Below are positions 62,142-64,000 of a stretch of 64,000 nucleotides of DNA, piece after piece. Position 1 is the stretch's first letter, and each line of letters opens with the position of its first letter. The notes beneath the pieces are model-generated. The model had not been told where the DNA came from. It worked only from the letters and a program-made list of their open reading frames with translations, and searched no databases. This DNA comes from JACCWP01 sp963801045 (lineage in GTDB: Bacteria; Actinomycetota; Actinomycetes; Propionibacteriales; Nocardioidaceae): NCBI GenBank assembly GCA_963801045.1, contig CAWDDC010000004.1:1426001-1490000 (forward strand), written 5' to 3'. The position numbers and the translations under genes were made by a program.

Positions 62142-62552
62142 CTACCCGAGCTCGGCGGCCAGTCGGCGGGCGTACGACGCGGCCTCGTCGTCGTCGGCGT
62201 ACCGGGTCCGGGGCCAGAAGAAGCCGCGCAGGCCGTCGCCCTTGGTCCGCGGCACGACGTGCACGTGCAGGTGCGGGACGCTCTGGCTGACGGTGTTGTT
62301 CATCGCCACGAACGAGCCCTGGGCGCCGAGCGCGTCCCGGACCGCGGCGGCCACCCGGCGGGCGGCGCCGAGCACCGGCGCGAGCAGCTCGTCGGGCAGC
62401 TCGGTGAGGGTGTCGACGTGCTCGCGGGTCACCAGCAGCACGTGGCCCTTGAACACCGGGCGGCTGTCGAGGAAGCCCACGACCTCGGGCGTCTCGAGCA
62501 CGCGGTGCGCAGCGGTCTCACCCGACACGATCGCGCAGAACAGGCATGTCAC
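62142..62552 (-). CDS. HIT-family hydrolase
   Basis: 136 residues. The histidine triad is HLHVHV (94-99) in SVPHLHVHVVPRTKGDGLRGFFWPR. The N-terminal CLFCAIVSGETAAHRVLETPEVVGFLDSRPVFKGHVLLVTREHV is the standard HIT start, with a CxxC pair that could bind zinc. These enzymes hydrolyse nucleoside phosphoramidates or dinucleotides. The GTG at 62552 has GTGAGG just upstream. It is convergent with the conserved hypothetical (5 bases apart) and divergent from dxs. Confidence 0.9.
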   Translation of the reverse strand: MTCLFCAIVSGETAAHRVLETPEVVGFLDSRPVFKGHVLLVTREHVDTLTELPDELLAPVLGAARRVAAAVRDALGAQGSFVAMNNTVSQSVPHLHVHVVPRTKGDGLRGFFWPRTRYADDDEAASYARRLAAELG

Positions 62553-62616
62553 GGACCTCACGGTAGGACGCTTAGACTCAGGGGACCGATGACCCCGACG
62601 CCGGAGGGTGTGCTGC

Positions 62617-64000
62617 ATGGGGCTGCTCGAGCACCTCGACGGGCCGGCCGACCTCCGCGACCTCGACGGGGACCAGCTGGCCGAGCTCGCGGAGGAGATC
62701 CGGGTCGCGGTCGTCGCGGCCGTCGCGGCACGCGGCGGCCACCTGGGCCCCAACCTCGGCGTGGTCGAGCTGACGATCGCGCTGCACCGGGTCTTCGACT
62801 CGCCCCGTGACCGGATCCTGTTCGACACCGGGCACCAGGCGTACGTGCACAAGATGCTGACGGGCAGGGCGGATCAGTTCGACGGCCTCCGGCAGGAGGG
62901 CGGGCTGTCCGGCTACCCCAACCGGTCGGAGTCCGACCACGACACGATCGAGAACTCGCACGCCTCGACCTCGTTGTCCTACGCCGACGGCCTCGCCAAG
63001 GCGTACTCGTTGCAGGGCCTCGATCGCCACGTCGTCGCGGTGATCGGCGACGGAGCGCTGACCGGGGGGATGGCCTGGGAGGCGCTGAACAACATCGCCA
63101 CCGGACAGGACCGGCGGCTGGTGGTGGTCGTCAACGACAACGGCCGCTCCTACTCGCCCACGGTCGGTGGCCTCGCCGAGCGGCTGTCCGGGCTGCGCAC
63201 CGACCCGCGCTACGAGCGGATGCTCGCGACCGTCAAGGAGCGGTTGCACCGCGTCCGTGGCGTCGGGCCGCCCGCGTACGAGGCGTTGCACGCGGTCAAG
63301 AGCGGCCTCAAGGACGCGCTGGCACCGCAGGGACTGTTCGAGGACCTCGGACTCAAGTACGTCGGCCCGATCGACGGCCACGACCTGGAGGCGGTGGAGA
63401 CGTCGCTCGCCCAGGCCCGCCGGTTCGAGGGCCCGGTGCTCGTGCACGTGCTCACCGAGAAGGGGCACGGTTACGAGCGGGCGGTCGCCGACGCCACCGA
63501 CCAGATGCACCAGGCCCAGCCGTTCGACCTCGACACCGGCGAGGCACTGGTGGCACCGCCGACCAGCTGGATGCACGTCTTCCGCGACGAGGTGGCGGTG
63601 GTCGCGGCCGAACGCGACGACGTCGTCGGTGTCACGGCGGCGATGCTGCACCCGACGGGGCTGGATGCGCTCGCGGACAAGTTCCCCGACCGGGTGTTCG
63701 ACGTCGGCATCGCCGAGCAGCACGCCGTCACCAGCGCCGCCGGGCTCGCACTGGCCGGCCTGCACCCGGTGGTCGCGATCTACTCGACGTTCCTCAACCG
63801 CGCGTTCGACCAGGTGCTGCTCGACGTCGCCCTGCACCAGTGTGCGGTGACGTTCGTGCTCGACCGGGCCGGCGCGACCGGCGAGGACGGTCCGTCGCAC
63901 AACGGCATGTGGGACCTGTCCATCCTCGGCATCGTCCCCCGGATGCGGGTGGCGGCCCCGCGCGACGGCGTTCGGCTCCGCGAGCTGTTGCGCGAGGCGG
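62617..64000 (+). CDS. dxs: 1-deoxy-D-xylulose-5-phosphate synthase, 3' end outside window
   Basis: First 461 codons of the gene that begins the MEP isoprenoid pathway: it joins pyruvate and glyceraldehyde-3-phosphate using thiamine diphosphate. Seen: GGHLGPNLGVVELTIALHRVFDSPRDRILFDTGHQAY, NSHASTSLSYADGLAKAY, ThDP-binding GDGALTGGMAWEALNN, VNDNGRSYSPTVGGL, and DRAGATGEDGPSHNG near the window end. No stop is reached. The ATG at 62617 (MGLLEHLDGPADL) gives the normal N-terminus; ribosome-binding sequence GGAGGG lies 12-17 bases upstream. The usual actinobacterial neighbours (HIT, aconitase block) are present. Confidence 0.95.
   Translation, partial: MGLLEHLDGPADLRDLDGDQLAELAEEIRVAVVAAVAARGGHLGPNLGVVELTIALHRVFDSPRDRILFDTGHQAYVHKMLTGRADQFDGLRQEGGLSGYPNRSESDHDTIENSHASTSLSYADGLAKAYSLQGLDRHVVAVIGDGALTGGMAWEALNNIATGQDRRLVVVVNDNGRSYSPTVGGLAERLSGLRTDPRYERMLATVKERLHRVRGVGPPAYEALHAVKSGLKDALAPQGLFEDLGLKYVGPIDGHDLEAVETSLAQARRFEGPVLVHVLTEKGHGYERAVADATDQMHQAQPFDLDTGEALVAPPTSWMHVFRDEVAVVAAERDDVVGVTAAMLHPTGLDALADKFPDRVFDVGIAEQHAVTSAAGLALAGLHPVVAIYSTFLNRAFDQVLLDVALHQCAVTFVLDRAGATGEDGPSHNGMWDLSILGIVPRMRVAAPRDGVRLRELLREA

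Overview
This is about 64 kb of chromosome from a high-GC actinobacterium. The gene content and order fit the conserved Streptomyces/Nocardioides-type backbone: principal sigma factor, small zinc-ribbon protein, topoisomerase IV B and A subunits, then DUF5998/phosphodiesterase, sepH, ferrochelatase, DUF4193, DUF4235/DUF3093/dut/DUF3710/OB-fold/DUF3159, two TrkA-type proteins plus a KUP/KimA-like permease, a TRAM methyltransferase, aconitase and dxs. A decayed DUF222/HNH gene and the general protein style suggest Nocardioidaceae or a relative; this is inference. I see no prophage, insertion sequence, CRISPR array, tRNA or rRNA.

Layout. 1-8.6 kb: 3' end of the principal sigma factor, a methyltransferase, a large AAA/TPR signalling ATPase, a GAF-ANTAR antiterminator, and a one-carbon folate pair (cyclodeaminase-like gene + formate-THF ligase). 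8.7-22.5 kb: DUF7455 protein, parE with an apparently non-canonical ATC start, then a leftward run parC - LprG-like lipoprotein - giant GH2 beta-galactosidase - P55-like MFS exporter - PPOX-fold protein. 22.5-34.6 kb: AlkZ-like winged-helix protein, acyl-CoA synthetase, a frameshifted GNAT/acyl-CoA-synthetase acetyltransferase, a GbsR/MarR-like regulator divergent from an ABC exporter, DUF5998, phosphodiesterase, hydrolase and rhodanese. 34.6-48.9 kb: sepH, MFS, coproporphyrin ferrochelatase, inositol monophosphatase, the dut cluster, the broken HNH gene, and a potassium module (two RCK proteins divergent from a KimA-like permease) followed by an RNA methyltransferase. 49-56 kb: a complete xylose uptake module (binding protein, ATPase, permease, ROK regulator) converging on xylA plus a second ROK regulator. 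56-64 kb: fatty-acid desaturase, aconitase behind a perfect 14-bp palindrome, TSUP exporter, flavin reductase, small membrane protein, a conserved hypothetical, HIT hydrolase and the 5' part of dxs.

The most accessory-looking parts are the xylose locus with two ROK regulators whose ends overlap tail to tail, and the 1,562-residue secreted galactosidase lodged between genes that resemble the mycobacterial lprG-P55 pair. I find no convincing wholly new system. The strongest unusual signals are the ATC start of parE, single-base frame breaks in two otherwise conserved genes (repairing one base gives a family-length protein in one case and a clean non-overlapping end in the other), a four-copy 13-bp repeat that includes a stop codon, and several perfect palindromes in promoter regions. 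Frame breaks may be real mutations or assembly errors; the reads are needed to tell.
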